Positions 32,650 through 41,648 of a stretch of DNA of 64,000 nt are shown here, piece after piece (the first letter of the stretch is position 1; every line of letters starts with the position of its first letter). The stretch lies in NCBI RefSeq assembly GCF_015278255.1, contig NZ_JADIJC010000004.1, positions 372,001 to 436,000 on the forward strand, written 5' to 3'. Source of the stretch: Microbacterium hibisci. Lineage in GTDB: Bacteria > Actinomycetota > Actinomycetes > Actinomycetales > Microbacteriaceae. The notes under the pieces were generated by a model, which saw nothing but the letters and a program-made list of their open reading frames with translations, was not told the DNA's origin and did not search any database. The position numbers and the translations under genes are program-made.

Positions 32650-35600
32650 GTGTCGAACCTCGCCGTTCTGAGTCTGAAGAACCGCGCGCTCATCGCGCTC
32701 ATCACGATCGTGGCCGCCATCTTCGGCGGACTCGCGCTCACGAACCTCAAGCAGGAGCTCATCCCGTCGATCGAGTTCCCCGCGCTGATCGTCGTCTCGA
32801 CGTACCCCGGTGCGTCGCCCGAGGTCGTCAGCAACGACGTGTCGGTGCCGATCGAGACCGCCATCCAGGGCGTTCCCGGGCTGGAGTCATCCACCGCGAC
32901 GAGCACCACGAACGCGTCGATCGTGCAGGCGTCCTTCACCTACGGCACGGATCTCGCGACCGCCGAGCAGAAGATGACGCAGGCGATCAACCGCATCAAG
33001 GCGCAGCTCCCCGAGGGGATCGAGCCGAACGTGCTCTCGGCGAGCATCGACGACTTCCCCGTCATCCAGCTGGCGGTGACGGGCTACGACAACGAGGCGA
33101 CGATCCAGTCGCAGCTCGAGGCATCCGTCATCCCCGACCTCGAGGACGTGGCCGGGGTCAACGCGGCGCAGATCGTCGGCGGCGTGGGCGAGCGCATCAC
33201 GATCACCCCCGACCAGGCGGCGCTCGCCGAGGCGGGCTACACGCAGCAGGCGATCAGCGACGCGCTGGAGCAGAACGGCGTGCTCTTCCCCGGTGGCGAG
33301 ATCACCGAAGGCGACGAGACGCTCACCGTGCAGACAGGTTCGAAGATCACCTCGGTCGACGAGATCTCGGCGCTGCCGCTCGTGCCGTCGACGGCCGACC
33401 AGTTCACGGCGGGCCAGAAGACGATCGCCGACGTCGCGACCGTCGCCGAGGAGCAGGACCCCGTCACCAGCGTCTCGCGCGTGAACGGTGAGCCGGCGCT
33501 GACCATCGCGGTCACCAAGCTTCCCGCCGCGAACACGGTCGACGTCTCGCGCGGGGTGCTGGCGATCCTGCCCGACCTCGAGGACTCCCTCGACGGCGCC
33601 GAGTTCACCGTCGTGTTCGACCAGGCGCCCTACATCCAGGAGTCGATCGACACGCTCGCGAAGGAGGGCCTGCTCGGCCTCGTCTTCGCGGTGCTCGTGA
33701 TCTTCGTCTTCCTTCTGTCGGTGCGCTCGACGCTCGTCGCGGCGATCTCGATCCCGACCAGCGTGCTCATCACGTTCATCGGCATCCAGGCCTTCGGATA
33801 CTCGCTCAACATCCTGACCCTCGGCGCGCTCACGATCGCGATCGGACGCGTCGTCGACGACTCCATCGTCGTGATCGAGAACATCAAGAGGCACTACGTC
33901 GGCGACGCCGGCAAGAAGACCGCCATCCTGCGCGGCGTGCGCGAGGTGGCCGCGGCCATCACTGCGTCGACGATCACGACGGTCGCGGTGTTCCTGCCGA
34001 TCGCCTTCGTCGGCGACATCACCGGCGAGCTGTTCCGTCCGTTCGCGATGACGGTGACGATCGCGATGACGGCGTCGCTGTTCGTGGCGCTCACGATCGT
34101 GCCGGTGCTGGCGTACTGGTTCCTGCGACCCGGCAAGCCGGTCCTCGACGCAGAGGGCGTCGCCATCGACCCCGAGGACCCGGCCGCACCGCCGAGCCGC
34201 CTCCAGAAGGCGTACCTGCCGATCCTCCGCTGGACGCTCAAGCACTCGTGGATCACCCTGACGCTCGCGGTGCTCGTGCTGGTCGGCACGCTCGCCGCTG
34301 CGCCGTTCATGAAGCAGAACTTCCTGGGCGACTCGGGCCAGAACACGTTCACGATGACGCAGGACATCGGCCCGGCCCCCTCTCTCGAGGCCGAGAGCGC
34401 CGCCGCCGAGCAGGTCGAAGAGGTGCTCCTCGACATCGACGGAATCGAGACCGTGCAGGTGTCGATCGGATCGAGCGGCTCGGCCCTGCGCGACGCCTTC
34501 TCGGGCGGGGGCAGCGGCGTCACGTACTCGATCACCACCGACCCGAACGCCGACCAGGTCGCCCTCCGCGAAGAGGTGCAGGCCGCGGTTGCCGACCTCG
34601 ACGACGCCGGCGAGATCACGGTGGCCGCGGGCGGCGGTGGGTTCGGCTCGACCGATATCGCGGTCGACGTCACCGCCCCCGACTCCTCGACCCTGCAGGA
34701 GGCGACGGATGCCGTCATCGCCGCCGTCGACGGCGCCGAGGGCGTGGGCCAGGTCACGAGCAACCTGTCGGCTTCGCTCCCGTACATCGCCGTCACGGTG
34801 GACCGTGACAAGGCCGCCGAGCTGGGCCTCTCGGAGGTCGCCGTCGGCGCCCTGGTGTCGAACACGATGCAGCCGCGGTCGATCGGCTCGGTCGAGATCG
34901 ACGACACTGCGCTCACCGTGTACCTCGCGGCATCCGAGACGCCGGCGTCGCTCGACGAGCTGCGTCAGCTGCCCGTGCCGAGCGCCACCGGTCCGATCCC
35001 GCTCTCGGACGTCGCGACCGTGGAAGAGAGCGAGGGCCCGACCTCGATCACCACCGAGGGCGGCCAGCGCACGTCGACCGTGACGATCACTCCGTCGACC
35101 GACGATCTCGCGACCGCGTCGGCCTCGGTCACCACCGCCCTCGCCGACGCCGACCTGCCGTCATCGGCCGATGCCACGCTCGGCGGTGTGGTGACTCAGC
35201 AGCAGGACGCGTTCGCGCAGCTCGGCCTCGCCCTGCTCGCGGCGATCCTCATCGTGTACATCGTGATGGTCGCGACCTTCAAGTCGCTGCGTCAGCCGCT
35301 GCTGCTGCTGATCTCGGTGCCGTTCGCGGCGACCGGCGCGATCCTGCTGCAGATCATCACGGGCGTGCCGCTCGGCGTCGCCTCGCTCATCGGCGTGCTG
35401 ATGCTCATCGGCATCGTGGTGACGAACGCGATCGTCCTCGTCGACCTGGTGAACCAGTACCGCGAGAAGGGCCTGTCGGCCCACGACGCGACGATCGCCG
35501 GTGGCTCGCGTCGTCTCCGTCCGATCCTCATGACAGCCCTCGCGACGATCTTCGCGCTGGTGCCGATGGGACTCGGCCTCACCGGTCAGGGCGGCTTCAT

Positions 35601-36768
35601 CTCGCAGCCCCTGGCTATCGTCGTGATCGGCGGGCTCGTGTCGTCGACCGTGCTCACGCTGCTCGTGCTGCCGACCCTGTACAACCTCGTCGAGGGTGCC
35701 AAGGAACGGCGTGCGGAGCGTCGCCGCGGGCGCGATGATGGCGACGGTGGCGGCGACGGCGGCCCTGCTCCTGAGGGCGATGGCCCGGAGGACGGAACGG
35801 ATGCCGCGACCGCGGGCGTGCTCGTGGGCGCCGGCGTCGCAGGGGCCGGGGCGGCTGGTGCCGGTGCCGGTGGTGGCGTCGCTGAGGCCTCGGATGACGC
35901 ATCGGGCGTCGCCGGTGCAGCGGCCGGTGCGGTCGCGTTCGAGACGCGCCGCCAGCGCCGTCAGCGTGAAGCCGGTGGCTCGGTCGCCGCGGAGACCTCC
36001 GAAGTGGCCGTGCCCGAGATCGAAGAAGGCCCCGACGTCGAGGTGTCGGAGTCCACGCCGGCGCCCGCGAACGCGGCCGCCGTCGCCGACGAGCTGACGT
36101 CGTCCGACCCGGTACCGGACATTGCCGAGCCGGACGGCACCGAGGCCGACGGGGCCGAGGCGGACGGGGCCGAGTTCGATGCCGTCGAGGACTCTCGCGT
36201 GGAGCGGGTCGACGAGCCCGACCTCTCGGAGTCCGAGCCGCGGGCGGACGGAGTCGCCGAGGGCCTCGAGACCGCGGAGCCTGACGCGCACCCTGACCCG
36301 GCGCCGGCGGGCGGCGAAACCGCCGAGATCGAGTCCGGCGAGGTCGAGGCCGTCGCGGGCGGGCCTGCCGAGGCCGAGCGCGACGAGCCCGTCGCCGCAC
36401 CGCCGACGATCATCGATTCGGTGCCGTCGGGCGACTCCGCCTCGGCGGACGCCTCCGAGGGCGAATCGGTGGAGCCGCACGAAGCACCGTCGCCTTCGGA
36501 TGAAGGCGCCGAAGCGGTCTCCGATGACGACGAGCCGTCGGCATCAGAGGAGCCCGACGCCGCGGCGCCGTTCGAGCAGCAGGACGCCACCGCCCGCGAG
36601 GACGGCGAGGCGGATGAGGTGGTCGCGTCGGCGGACGACACCGACCATGAGCCCGCTCCCGAGTCGGCAGAGCACGATGACGCCGAGACCGACTCCGAGC
36701 ACAGCCCTGAGCACTCGGAGCACAGCGAACAGCACCGCGAGCGCGACGACCCCGGCGGGCGGCACTGA
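32650..36768 (+). CDS. RND-family (AcrB/HAE1-like) efflux transporter with long acidic C-terminal tail
   Basis: A 1372-residue membrane pump. Residues 1-~1017 are a complete RND transporter: NRALIALITIVAAIFGGLALTNLKQELIPSIEFP, periplasmic-type domains, GRVVDDSIVVIENIKRHY with the proton-relay Asp pair near 402-403, and a second set of helices ending VLPTLYNLVEG. From ~1018 there are ~355 residues of low complexity: a basic RRAERRRGR patch, an Ala/Gly stretch, then a very acidic region with EADGAEADGAEFD and Ser/Glu/Pro runs and a histidine-rich end (EHSPEHSEHSEQH). No membrane fusion protein gene is adjacent. GTG 32650 is taken as start, where the protein begins MSNLAVLSLKNR. Confidence 0.88.
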   Translation: MSNLAVLSLKNRALIALITIVAAIFGGLALTNLKQELIPSIEFPALIVVSTYPGASPEVVSNDVSVPIETAIQGVPGLESSTATSTTNASIVQASFTYGTDLATAEQKMTQAINRIKAQLPEGIEPNVLSASIDDFPVIQLAVTGYDNEATIQSQLEASVIPDLEDVAGVNAAQIVGGVGERITITPDQAALAEAGYTQQAISDALEQNGVLFPGGEITEGDETLTVQTGSKITSVDEISALPLVPSTADQFTAGQKTIADVATVAEEQDPVTSVSRVNGEPALTIAVTKLPAANTVDVSRGVLAILPDLEDSLDGAEFTVVFDQAPYIQESIDTLAKEGLLGLVFAVLVIFVFLLSVRSTLVAAISIPTSVLITFIGIQAFGYSLNILTLGALTIAIGRVVDDSIVVIENIKRHYVGDAGKKTAILRGVREVAAAITASTITTVAVFLPIAFVGDITGELFRPFAMTVTIAMTASLFVALTIVPVLAYWFLRPGKPVLDAEGVAIDPEDPAAPPSRLQKAYLPILRWTLKHSWITLTLAVLVLVGTLAAAPFMKQNFLGDSGQNTFTMTQDIGPAPSLEAESAAAEQVEEVLLDIDGIETVQVSIGSSGSALRDAFSGGGSGVTYSITTDPNADQVALREEVQAAVADLDDAGEITVAAGGGGFGSTDIAVDVTAPDSSTLQEATDAVIAAVDGAEGVGQVTSNLSASLPYIAVTVDRDKAAELGLSEVAVGALVSNTMQPRSIGSVEIDDTALTVYLAASETPASLDELRQLPVPSATGPIPLSDVATVEESEGPTSITTEGGQRTSTVTITPSTDDLATASASVTTALADADLPSSADATLGGVVTQQQDAFAQLGLALLAAILIVYIVMVATFKSLRQPLLLLISVPFAATGAILLQIITGVPLGVASLIGVLMLIGIVVTNAIVLVDLVNQYREKGLSAHDATIAGGSRRLRPILMTALATIFALVPMGLGLTGQGGFISQPLAIVVIGGLVSSTVLTLLVLPTLYNLVEGAKERRAERRRGRDDGDGGGDGGPAPEGDGPEDGTDAATAGVLVGAGVAGAGAAGAGAGGGVAEASDDASGVAGAAAGAVAFETRRQRRQREAGGSVAAETSEVAVPEIEEGPDVEVSESTPAPANAAAVADELTSSDPVPDIAEPDGTEADGAEADGAEFDAVEDSRVERVDEPDLSESEPRADGVAEGLETAEPDAHPDPAPAGGETAEIESGEVEAVAGGPAEAERDEPVAAPPTIIDSVPSGDSASADASEGESVEPHEAPSPSDEGAEAVSDDDEPSASEEPDAAAPFEQQDATAREDGEADEVVASADDTDHEPAPESAEHDDAETDSEHSPEHSEHSEQHRERDDPGGRH

Positions 36769-36782
36769 CCGCCGACGACTGA

Positions 36783-36822
36783 GACGGTGACGGACGGCGC
36801 ACCCCCGGCATCCGTCACCGTC
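36783..36822 (+). terminator. Terminator after the RND gene
   Basis: GACGGTGACGGA (36783-36794) and TCCGTCACCGTC (36811-36822) form a perfect 12-bp stem with a 16-base loop, 14 bases after the stop. Confidence 0.75.
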
Positions 36823-37047
36823 CACCGGATGGGTGATCTTCGTCGCGGTGCGTCGCGCCACGGGCGAGAGCGCGGCTGTCGTCATGACTCGCGTGTGCGT
36901 GACCCCGACGCCCTGACGCGAGGCGCCCCGGCGGCGTCGGTGCCGGTGGCGGGCGGATCCCGTCCCGTTCAGGATGGTGGAAAACCCGCACGGAAGTCGA
37001 TGGACAGCAGGGTGGGGCGGGTTCGACGCGCTGCCTACCGTCGAGGG

Positions 37048-37569
37048 ATGACCTCTTCACCTCACGATATGTCTCTGCCCGCACGAGGGAGCGGGCACCC
37101 GGATCGCCGCGGGATCGGGCTGCCCGTCCTCGCCGTGCTGGGTCTCGCCGCTCTGGCCGTTCCCCGAGCGATCGCCCACGACCTCGACCTGGTGCCGCAG
37201 CCGTCGATGGCGAACACGCTGCTCGCGGCGGTGCCCTTGGTGATCTGGGTCGTGGTGGCCGTGCTGTGGTCGCGGCGCCCGCTGCTGTCGCTGGTGGTCG
37301 CGGGCGGCATCTACGGCGTCGCGCTGGCGGTCGTGCACAACATCTCCTGGGCAGCGGTCTGGGGAGACACCCCGCCGCGGCTCGGCGGGAATCTGACCGG
37401 CGTTCTCGCTCCCGGTATGGATGAGACCCTCCTGCGCGGTGCCACGACGGTGAGCAGTCTTCTCACCGGCCTGGCCACCGGCCTCATCTGCGGCCTGATC
37501 GCCTGGGGCGTCCAAGCGCTGGTCCGCGCGAACGGCCGTGTCCTCCCGCTCCGGAGCGGTGACGAGTAG
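37048..37569 (+). CDS. Predicted four-helix membrane protein
   Basis: A 173-residue protein. After a 25-residue polar head it has helices at IGLPVLAVLGLAALAVPRAI, NTLLAAVPLVIWVVVAVLWS, LLSLVVAGGIYGVALAVVHN and SLLTGLATGLICGLIAWGVQALV. No family is recognised. ATG 37048 has TACCGT six bases upstream and no ribosome site. The frame is open to 36787 but that part is the hairpin and GC-rich spacer. The 225 bases before it contain no other gene. Confidence 0.7.
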   Translation: MTSSPHDMSLPARGSGHPDRRGIGLPVLAVLGLAALAVPRAIAHDLDLVPQPSMANTLLAAVPLVIWVVVAVLWSRRPLLSLVVAGGIYGVALAVVHNISWAAVWGDTPPRLGGNLTGVLAPGMDETLLRGATTVSSLLTGLATGLICGLIAWGVQALVRANGRVLPLRSGDE

Positions 37570-37602
37570 ACAGTCCGACGCTCGAAGGTGGAGGCTGGGG
37601 AA

Positions 37603-37776
37603 GTGGTCGATCGCAATCGCTCTGCAGGCTGGCGAGTAGCCGCTGCCGTGGGGAGCACGCTCCTGAAAGCGGTCGGCTTCTTCCTCTCGGTACTCAAACC
37701 GCCGGAACAGGCGAATGCCCAGACGATGCTTCCGCCCGAACCCTTCCCGTCGCGCAGAGACGAGTACCGCCCCTGA
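37603..37776 (+). CDS. Short hypothetical protein with one N-terminal hydrophobic helix
   Basis: A 57-residue frame read from GTG 37603 behind GGGGAA: a basic start, VAAAVGSTLLKAVGFFLSVLK as a likely membrane helix, then NAQTMLPPEPFPSRRDEYRP. It lies 33 bases after the previous gene. It may be real but is short and unrecognised; the tail could be cytoplasmic or outside. Confidence 0.4.
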   Translation: MVDRNRSAGWRVAAAVGSTLLKAVGFFLSVLKPPEQANAQTMLPPEPFPSRRDEYRP

Positions 37777-37809
37777 GTCGGACCAGGGCGACGCCCTGCG
37801 CGTGGACCG

Positions 37810-38313
37810 TCACTCGCTCACGTCTCCGATTGTCGTGATGGTGTCCGGAAGGGTGTCGCCACTGTCGGCGACGACCCGCCGGAAGTCATCGCCCTCCCGG
37901 ACGTAGAGGCCGGCCACAGCCCCGGTGACGAAGTACTGCGTGCCTGCTTCCGCGGGCAGCATGGTCGGGGTCAGGAAGAGCAAGTACTCCTCGCCGACTT
38001 CGAGCGCGGGCGGCGCGATCTGCCGAACCTGGACTGTGTCGCCCACCGCGGCGGGAGCCCTGTCATCGTCGAGGTTCGCGCCCAGCCGAGGGTTCGTCGG
38101 GGCATTGGTGACGGTGATCGTCGAAACGGTCACGTCGTCTGCCACCGACTGTTCCGCGACGGTTCCCACGACGATCGACGAACTGTCGGCCGCGAGAGCG
38201 TCGACGCTGTTGTAGAGGGTGTGTCGACTGCCAGAGGTCGACTGCGAGCAGCCGGCGAGAGCGCCGCCGACGGCGATCCACAGGACCAGAAGACCTGCGA
38301 TCTTCGTCCGCAT
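37810..38313 (-). CDS. Predicted lipoprotein
   Basis: A 167-residue lipoprotein with signal MRTKIAGLLVLWIAVGGALAGC (lipobox ALAGC, Cys22). The mature part has ADSSSIVVGTVAEQSVADDVTVSTITVTNAPTNPR, GDTVQVRQIAPPALEVGEEYLLFLTP and QYFVTGAVAGLYVREGDDFRRV, suggesting beta strands; this pattern resembles small extracellular proteins annotated as hypothetical in actinobacteria. The start is ATG 38313; GTG 38319 just upstream has a better-placed AGGA and is possible. Divergent from an MFS gene. Confidence 0.78.
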   Translation of the reverse strand: MRTKIAGLLVLWIAVGGALAGCSQSTSGSRHTLYNSVDALAADSSSIVVGTVAEQSVADDVTVSTITVTNAPTNPRLGANLDDDRAPAAVGDTVQVRQIAPPALEVGEEYLLFLTPTMLPAEAGTQYFVTGAVAGLYVREGDDFRRVVADSGDTLPDTITTIGDVSE

Positions 38314-38439
38314 GCGCACTCGCGTTCCTGGCAACCCCGCCCCCTTCAGATTGGCCAACGATACTCCGGACCGCTCCGCCGCCGACCGCTTCAGAGCATC
38401 CGGCGTGGAGGTGGCGCGGCGGGCGTTAGATTCGTCAGG

Positions 38440-39642
38440 GTGACCGACCCTTCCTCGCAGCCTGACCGGGCGACGGGGAGACGCCCTCGCCTGGCACCCC
38501 TGTACGCCGCGGGGTTCGTCACTGCGTTCGGCGCGAACGGCGTCGCCGCGGTGGTGGGCGGCACGCACCAGGAGCTGGGCTTGTCGCTGGCGTGGTTGGG
38601 GTTGTTCCTGGCGCTCTACGACGTCGCCGAGTTGATCCTCAAGCCGGTGTTCGGCGCTCTCTCGGACCGGATCGGTCCTCGCCCGGTCATCGTCGGAGGA
38701 CTGATCGCCTTCGGTCTGGCCTCGCTGATCGGTGTGTTCCTCACCGATCCGATCTGGCTGGCCGTGACCCGGTTGCTGCAAGGGGCCGGTGCATCGGCGT
38801 TCTCGCCCTCGTCGTCGGCGGCACTCGCACGCCTCGCCCCGGCGGACCTCAAGGCCACCTACTTCGGTCGCTACGGATCGTGGAAGGGTCTGGGATATGC
38901 GGGCGGCCCGCTGATCGGTGCCGGGATCGTTCTCGTCAGCGACATCCGGATGCTGTTCGTTCTGCTCGCCGCGATGTCGGTCGTCACCGCCATCGCCGTG
39001 CTCGCCGCCGTCGAACCGATCGCTCCGCTTCCACGTCAGCGATCGACCCTTGCCACACTGGTGCGGGCGGTCACGGCGCGCGACTTCCTCATTCCCGTCA
39101 CCGTGCTCTCCGTGGGCAGCGCTGCCGTCGGCGCCCTGGTCGGCATGCTGCCGGCGCTGGCGACGGCACTCGGCATCCCGCTCATCGCCTCCGTCGGCGC
39201 GGTCACGCTCCTCGCGATCACCTCCTCGCTCGCCCAGCCCGTCGTCGGCCGCTGGAATGACGCGGGACGACTCCGCACGCGCACCGCCAGCGTCACCGGA
39301 GCCGGCGCGATCGCCGTCGCCTTCCTCCTCGTTGCGGCGCTCCCGTCGGCCGCCACCGTCCTGGCCGCGGCACTGCTCACCGGTGCCGGCGTGGCGGTGC
39401 TCACGCCGGTCGCGTTCGCGCACCTGGCAGCGACCTCGCCGCCCGAGCGCCTGGGCCGCACGATGGGCACCGCCGAACTGGGCCGCGAGACCGGTGACGC
39501 GATCGGGCCGCTCGTCGTCGGCACCGTCGGAATGATCACCCTCCCGCTCGGATTCGCCGCCTTCGGCATCCTGGCCGCCGCGGGCGCGCTGGTCGCCACG
39601 CGGCTTCCCCACCGCGAAGAGCACCCCTCGCGTGCCTCGTAG
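38440..39642 (+). CDS. MFS transporter, 12-helix
   Basis: A 400-residue transporter. Motif A is KPVFGALSDRIGPRPVIVGG; TRLLQGAGASAFSPSSSAALARLAP and GRTMGTAELGRETGDAIGPLVVG are typical of MDR-type major facilitators (like multidrug MdtG/YajR class). Helices are evenly spread; a short polar stretch marks the centre. TAGATT seven bases before GTG 38440 with no ribosome site suggests a leaderless start. Substrate unknown. It may share a transcript with the S4 gene 63 bases downstream. Confidence 0.85.
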   Translation: MTDPSSQPDRATGRRPRLAPLYAAGFVTAFGANGVAAVVGGTHQELGLSLAWLGLFLALYDVAELILKPVFGALSDRIGPRPVIVGGLIAFGLASLIGVFLTDPIWLAVTRLLQGAGASAFSPSSSAALARLAPADLKATYFGRYGSWKGLGYAGGPLIGAGIVLVSDIRMLFVLLAAMSVVTAIAVLAAVEPIAPLPRQRSTLATLVRAVTARDFLIPVTVLSVGSAAVGALVGMLPALATALGIPLIASVGAVTLLAITSSLAQPVVGRWNDAGRLRTRTASVTGAGAIAVAFLLVAALPSAATVLAAALLTGAGVAVLTPVAFAHLAATSPPERLGRTMGTAELGRETGDAIGPLVVGTVGMITLPLGFAAFGILAAAGALVATRLPHREEHPSRAS

Positions 39643-39705
39643 ACTGACCGACATGCCTGAAGCCGTCGGTCGCCGCATGGTGACGTGCGAGGAGAAGCGT
39701 CCCGA

Positions 39706-39933
39706 ATGATGAGCTCGACTCCGATCACCGACATCTCGATCGCCGGTGACGTCATCCGCCTCGGGCAGTTCATCAAGTTCGCCGGGCTTCTCGATTCCGG
39801 CGGCGACGTGAAAGAGGCGATCCTCGACGGCCTCGTGCGCGTGAACGGTGAGATCGATCGGCGACGCGGACGACAGCTGCGACTCGGGGATGTCGTCAGC
39901 TTCGAAGGTCGCAACGTGCGGGTGTGCCCCTGA
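39706..39933 (+). CDS. RNA-binding S4 domain protein (YbcJ-like)
   Basis: A 75-residue protein consisting of an S4 fold: IRLGQFIKFAGLLDSGGDVKEAILDGLVRVNGEIDRRRGRQLRLGDVVSFEGRNVRV. This matches the YbcJ/YaaA group of stand-alone S4 proteins that bind structured RNA. GAGGAGAAG precedes ATG 39706; an ATG three bases further is also possible. Partner RNA unknown. Confidence 0.9.
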   Translation: MMSSTPITDISIAGDVIRLGQFIKFAGLLDSGGDVKEAILDGLVRVNGEIDRRRGRQLRLGDVVSFEGRNVRVCP

Positions 39934-40030
39934 GGGCGCTTCCTCCCACGGGGCGACGTTGGCGGAAAGCGCGCGACGGTTGCCCGCTCACCCGGGTGCG
40001 CGGCATCCGTCTTCCGCGCACAATGACGGC

Positions 40031-40348
40031 ATGACAGCGCAGAAGAGCATCGTCCGGATGTGGCGTGGCGGTGTGCGGAGCGAGGATGCCGCGGAGTACG
40101 TGGCCTACATCGACCGCACCGGCATGCGGGAGTATCGGGAGACGCCCGGAAACCTCGATGCGTGGATGCTGACACGCGACCTCGGCGACGGCACGACCGA
40201 GATCGTGACGGTGTCGCGGTGGCAGAGCATCGAGGCGATCAAGGGGTTCGCCGGCGCCGACATCGAGACCGCCGTGTACTACCCCGAGGACGACCGCTAC
40301 CTCGTCGAGCGCGACGACGTGGTCCGCCATTGGACGCAGGTCTCGTAG
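40031..40348 (+). CDS. ABM-like (dimeric alpha/beta barrel) small protein
   Basis: A 105-residue protein: VRMWRGGVRSEDAAEYVAYIDRTGMREYRETPGNLDAWMLTRDLGDGTTEIVTVSRWQSIEAIKGFAGADIETAVYYPEDDRYLV matches the antibiotic-biosynthesis-monooxygenase/dimeric ferredoxin-like fold. The conserved pattern W-x-S-x-E-A-I-K-x-F-A-G is clear. No catalytic cofactor is implied. ATG 40031 has CACAAT six bases upstream and no ribosome site. Confidence 0.8.
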   Translation: MTAQKSIVRMWRGGVRSEDAAEYVAYIDRTGMREYRETPGNLDAWMLTRDLGDGTTEIVTVSRWQSIEAIKGFAGADIETAVYYPEDDRYLVERDDVVRHWTQVS

Positions 40349-40428
40349 CACCCGGACGCGGGCTCCGACCTGCCGCGCGCAGGAGGGTCGGGTTGCATGG
40401 ATGCCCTCGCCTTGAGGATGCTCGAGGA

Positions 40429-40890
40429 GTGACCGGTGCGGTGGTACGCAGAGCGACGAGCGAGGACGCAGCGGCGCTCGCCGAGCTGAAGGTGATCTGG
40501 GCGGGACGGCGGAAGCCTGCTTCGGCCGAGGAGGTGCGGTCGTTCTCAGACGACCTCGCCTCGTGGATGAGTGCGCAGGGAGACTCGCTGATCGCCCGCG
40601 TGGCCGAAGGCGACGATGGTCTCGTCGGCATGGCATGGCTCGTGATCTTCGACCGCGTGCCCGACCTCGACGATCGACGCCGCTCGACCGGCGACATCCA
40701 GAGCGTCTTCGTCCTGCCGGAGCATCGTGGGCACGGCGTGGGCCGGGCGCTCGTGAATTCGCTGCTCGAGGAGGCAGACGAACGCCGCATTCCCAGGGTC
40801 ACGGTGAGCGCGAACGATGCGGCGGTGCCGCTGTACCTCGGGGCGGGATTCCGTGCATCACCGGTCCTGCTCGAACGCAGACCGGCGTAG
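40429..40890 (+). CDS. GNAT-family N-acetyltransferase
   Basis: A 153-residue acetyltransferase: VRRATSEDAAALAELKVIW, VEGDDGLVGMAWL-like strand, SVFVLPEHRGHGVGRALVNSLLEEADERRIPRVTVSANDAAVPLYLGAGFR. The (Q/R)-x-x-G-x-(G/A) acetyl-CoA loop is HRGHGVGRAL. Substrate unknown. GTG 40429 is used, with GAGGA upstream; a GTG 12 bases later is possible. Confidence 0.88.
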   Translation: MTGAVVRRATSEDAAALAELKVIWAGRRKPASAEEVRSFSDDLASWMSAQGDSLIARVAEGDDGLVGMAWLVIFDRVPDLDDRRRSTGDIQSVFVLPEHRGHGVGRALVNSLLEEADERRIPRVTVSANDAAVPLYLGAGFRASPVLLERRPA

Positions 40891-40986
40891 GACCGCCCTC
40901 GGTACAGGACAGGCTGGATCCGCTCCGTCTCGGACGGACACCAGAATGGGCGAATCCCGGCGACGCGGCACGGCTAGCGTGGGGGC

Positions 40987-41619
40987 ATGCAAGGACGCAG
41001 AACGACGTGGCTGGTCGGGGGCATCGCATTGGTCGCGTGCGGCGTGGTCGGGATGCTCCGGTGGTCGTTCCTCGGTGAGCCCGGCGCGACGGCGGCGCTC
41101 TCGCTCCTCGCGGATGCGCTGTGGGCCGGGGCGATCCTGCTCCTCGCCGTCGGCCTCACCCGCGAGCAGAGCGTCGTGGCGCGCAGGCCGCTCGGGCTGG
41201 CGTCGGCGGCGATCGTCGCGGTGTGGCCGCTGATCGACACGCTGGTCAGCCTCTTCCTCAGCCCCTGGACTCCCGATCAGGCCGAGGCCCTGCTGTTCTG
41301 GGCGTACCTCGCGATGGTGCTGCCGGTGCTCGCCGGGCTCATCGCCGCGGTGCAGGTGGCGCGGGCGGGGATCATCCCGCGCCCGTGGAACCAGGCGCCG
41401 CTGTGGGTGCTCGTCGGTCAGGTCGTGTTGTGGGCGGTGCCCCAGGCGATGGGCGTGGCGGCGCCGACGGTCATCATGCAGATGCCGGGGCTGCTCTCGG
41501 CACTCGGCATGCTCGGCTTTCTCGCGGGCACCGTGGGGCTCGGCATCCTGTCGATCGTCCTCGCACACCGCTCACGCGAGGCGACCGTCCCGGTCTTCTC
41601 GTCGCCGGCAGCCGAATAG
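40987..41619 (+). CDS. Predicted six-helix membrane protein
   Basis: A 210-residue protein with hydrophobic segments at TTWLVGGIALVACGVVGML, ALSLLADALWAGAILLLAVGL, LGLASAAIVAVWPLIDTLVSLFL, ALLFWAYLAMVLPVLAGLIAAV, APLWVLVGQVVLWAVPQAMG and LLSALGMLGFLAGTVGLGILSIVLA. No family recognised. TAGCGT six bases before ATG 40987 and no ribosome site suggest a leaderless gene. Confidence 0.78.
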   Translation: MQGRRTTWLVGGIALVACGVVGMLRWSFLGEPGATAALSLLADALWAGAILLLAVGLTREQSVVARRPLGLASAAIVAVWPLIDTLVSLFLSPWTPDQAEALLFWAYLAMVLPVLAGLIAAVQVARAGIIPRPWNQAPLWVLVGQVVLWAVPQAMGVAAPTVIMQMPGLLSALGMLGFLAGTVGLGILSIVLAHRSREATVPVFSSPAAE

Positions 41620-41648
41620 CCGTTCTCCCCCTCGAGGGCCGGTCGGCG

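Noticed and set aside
36787..37047. Upstream extension of the membrane protein at 37048
   Set aside because: It would include the RND terminator hairpin and has no hydrophobic or domain signal; a promoter hexamer sits just before 37048.
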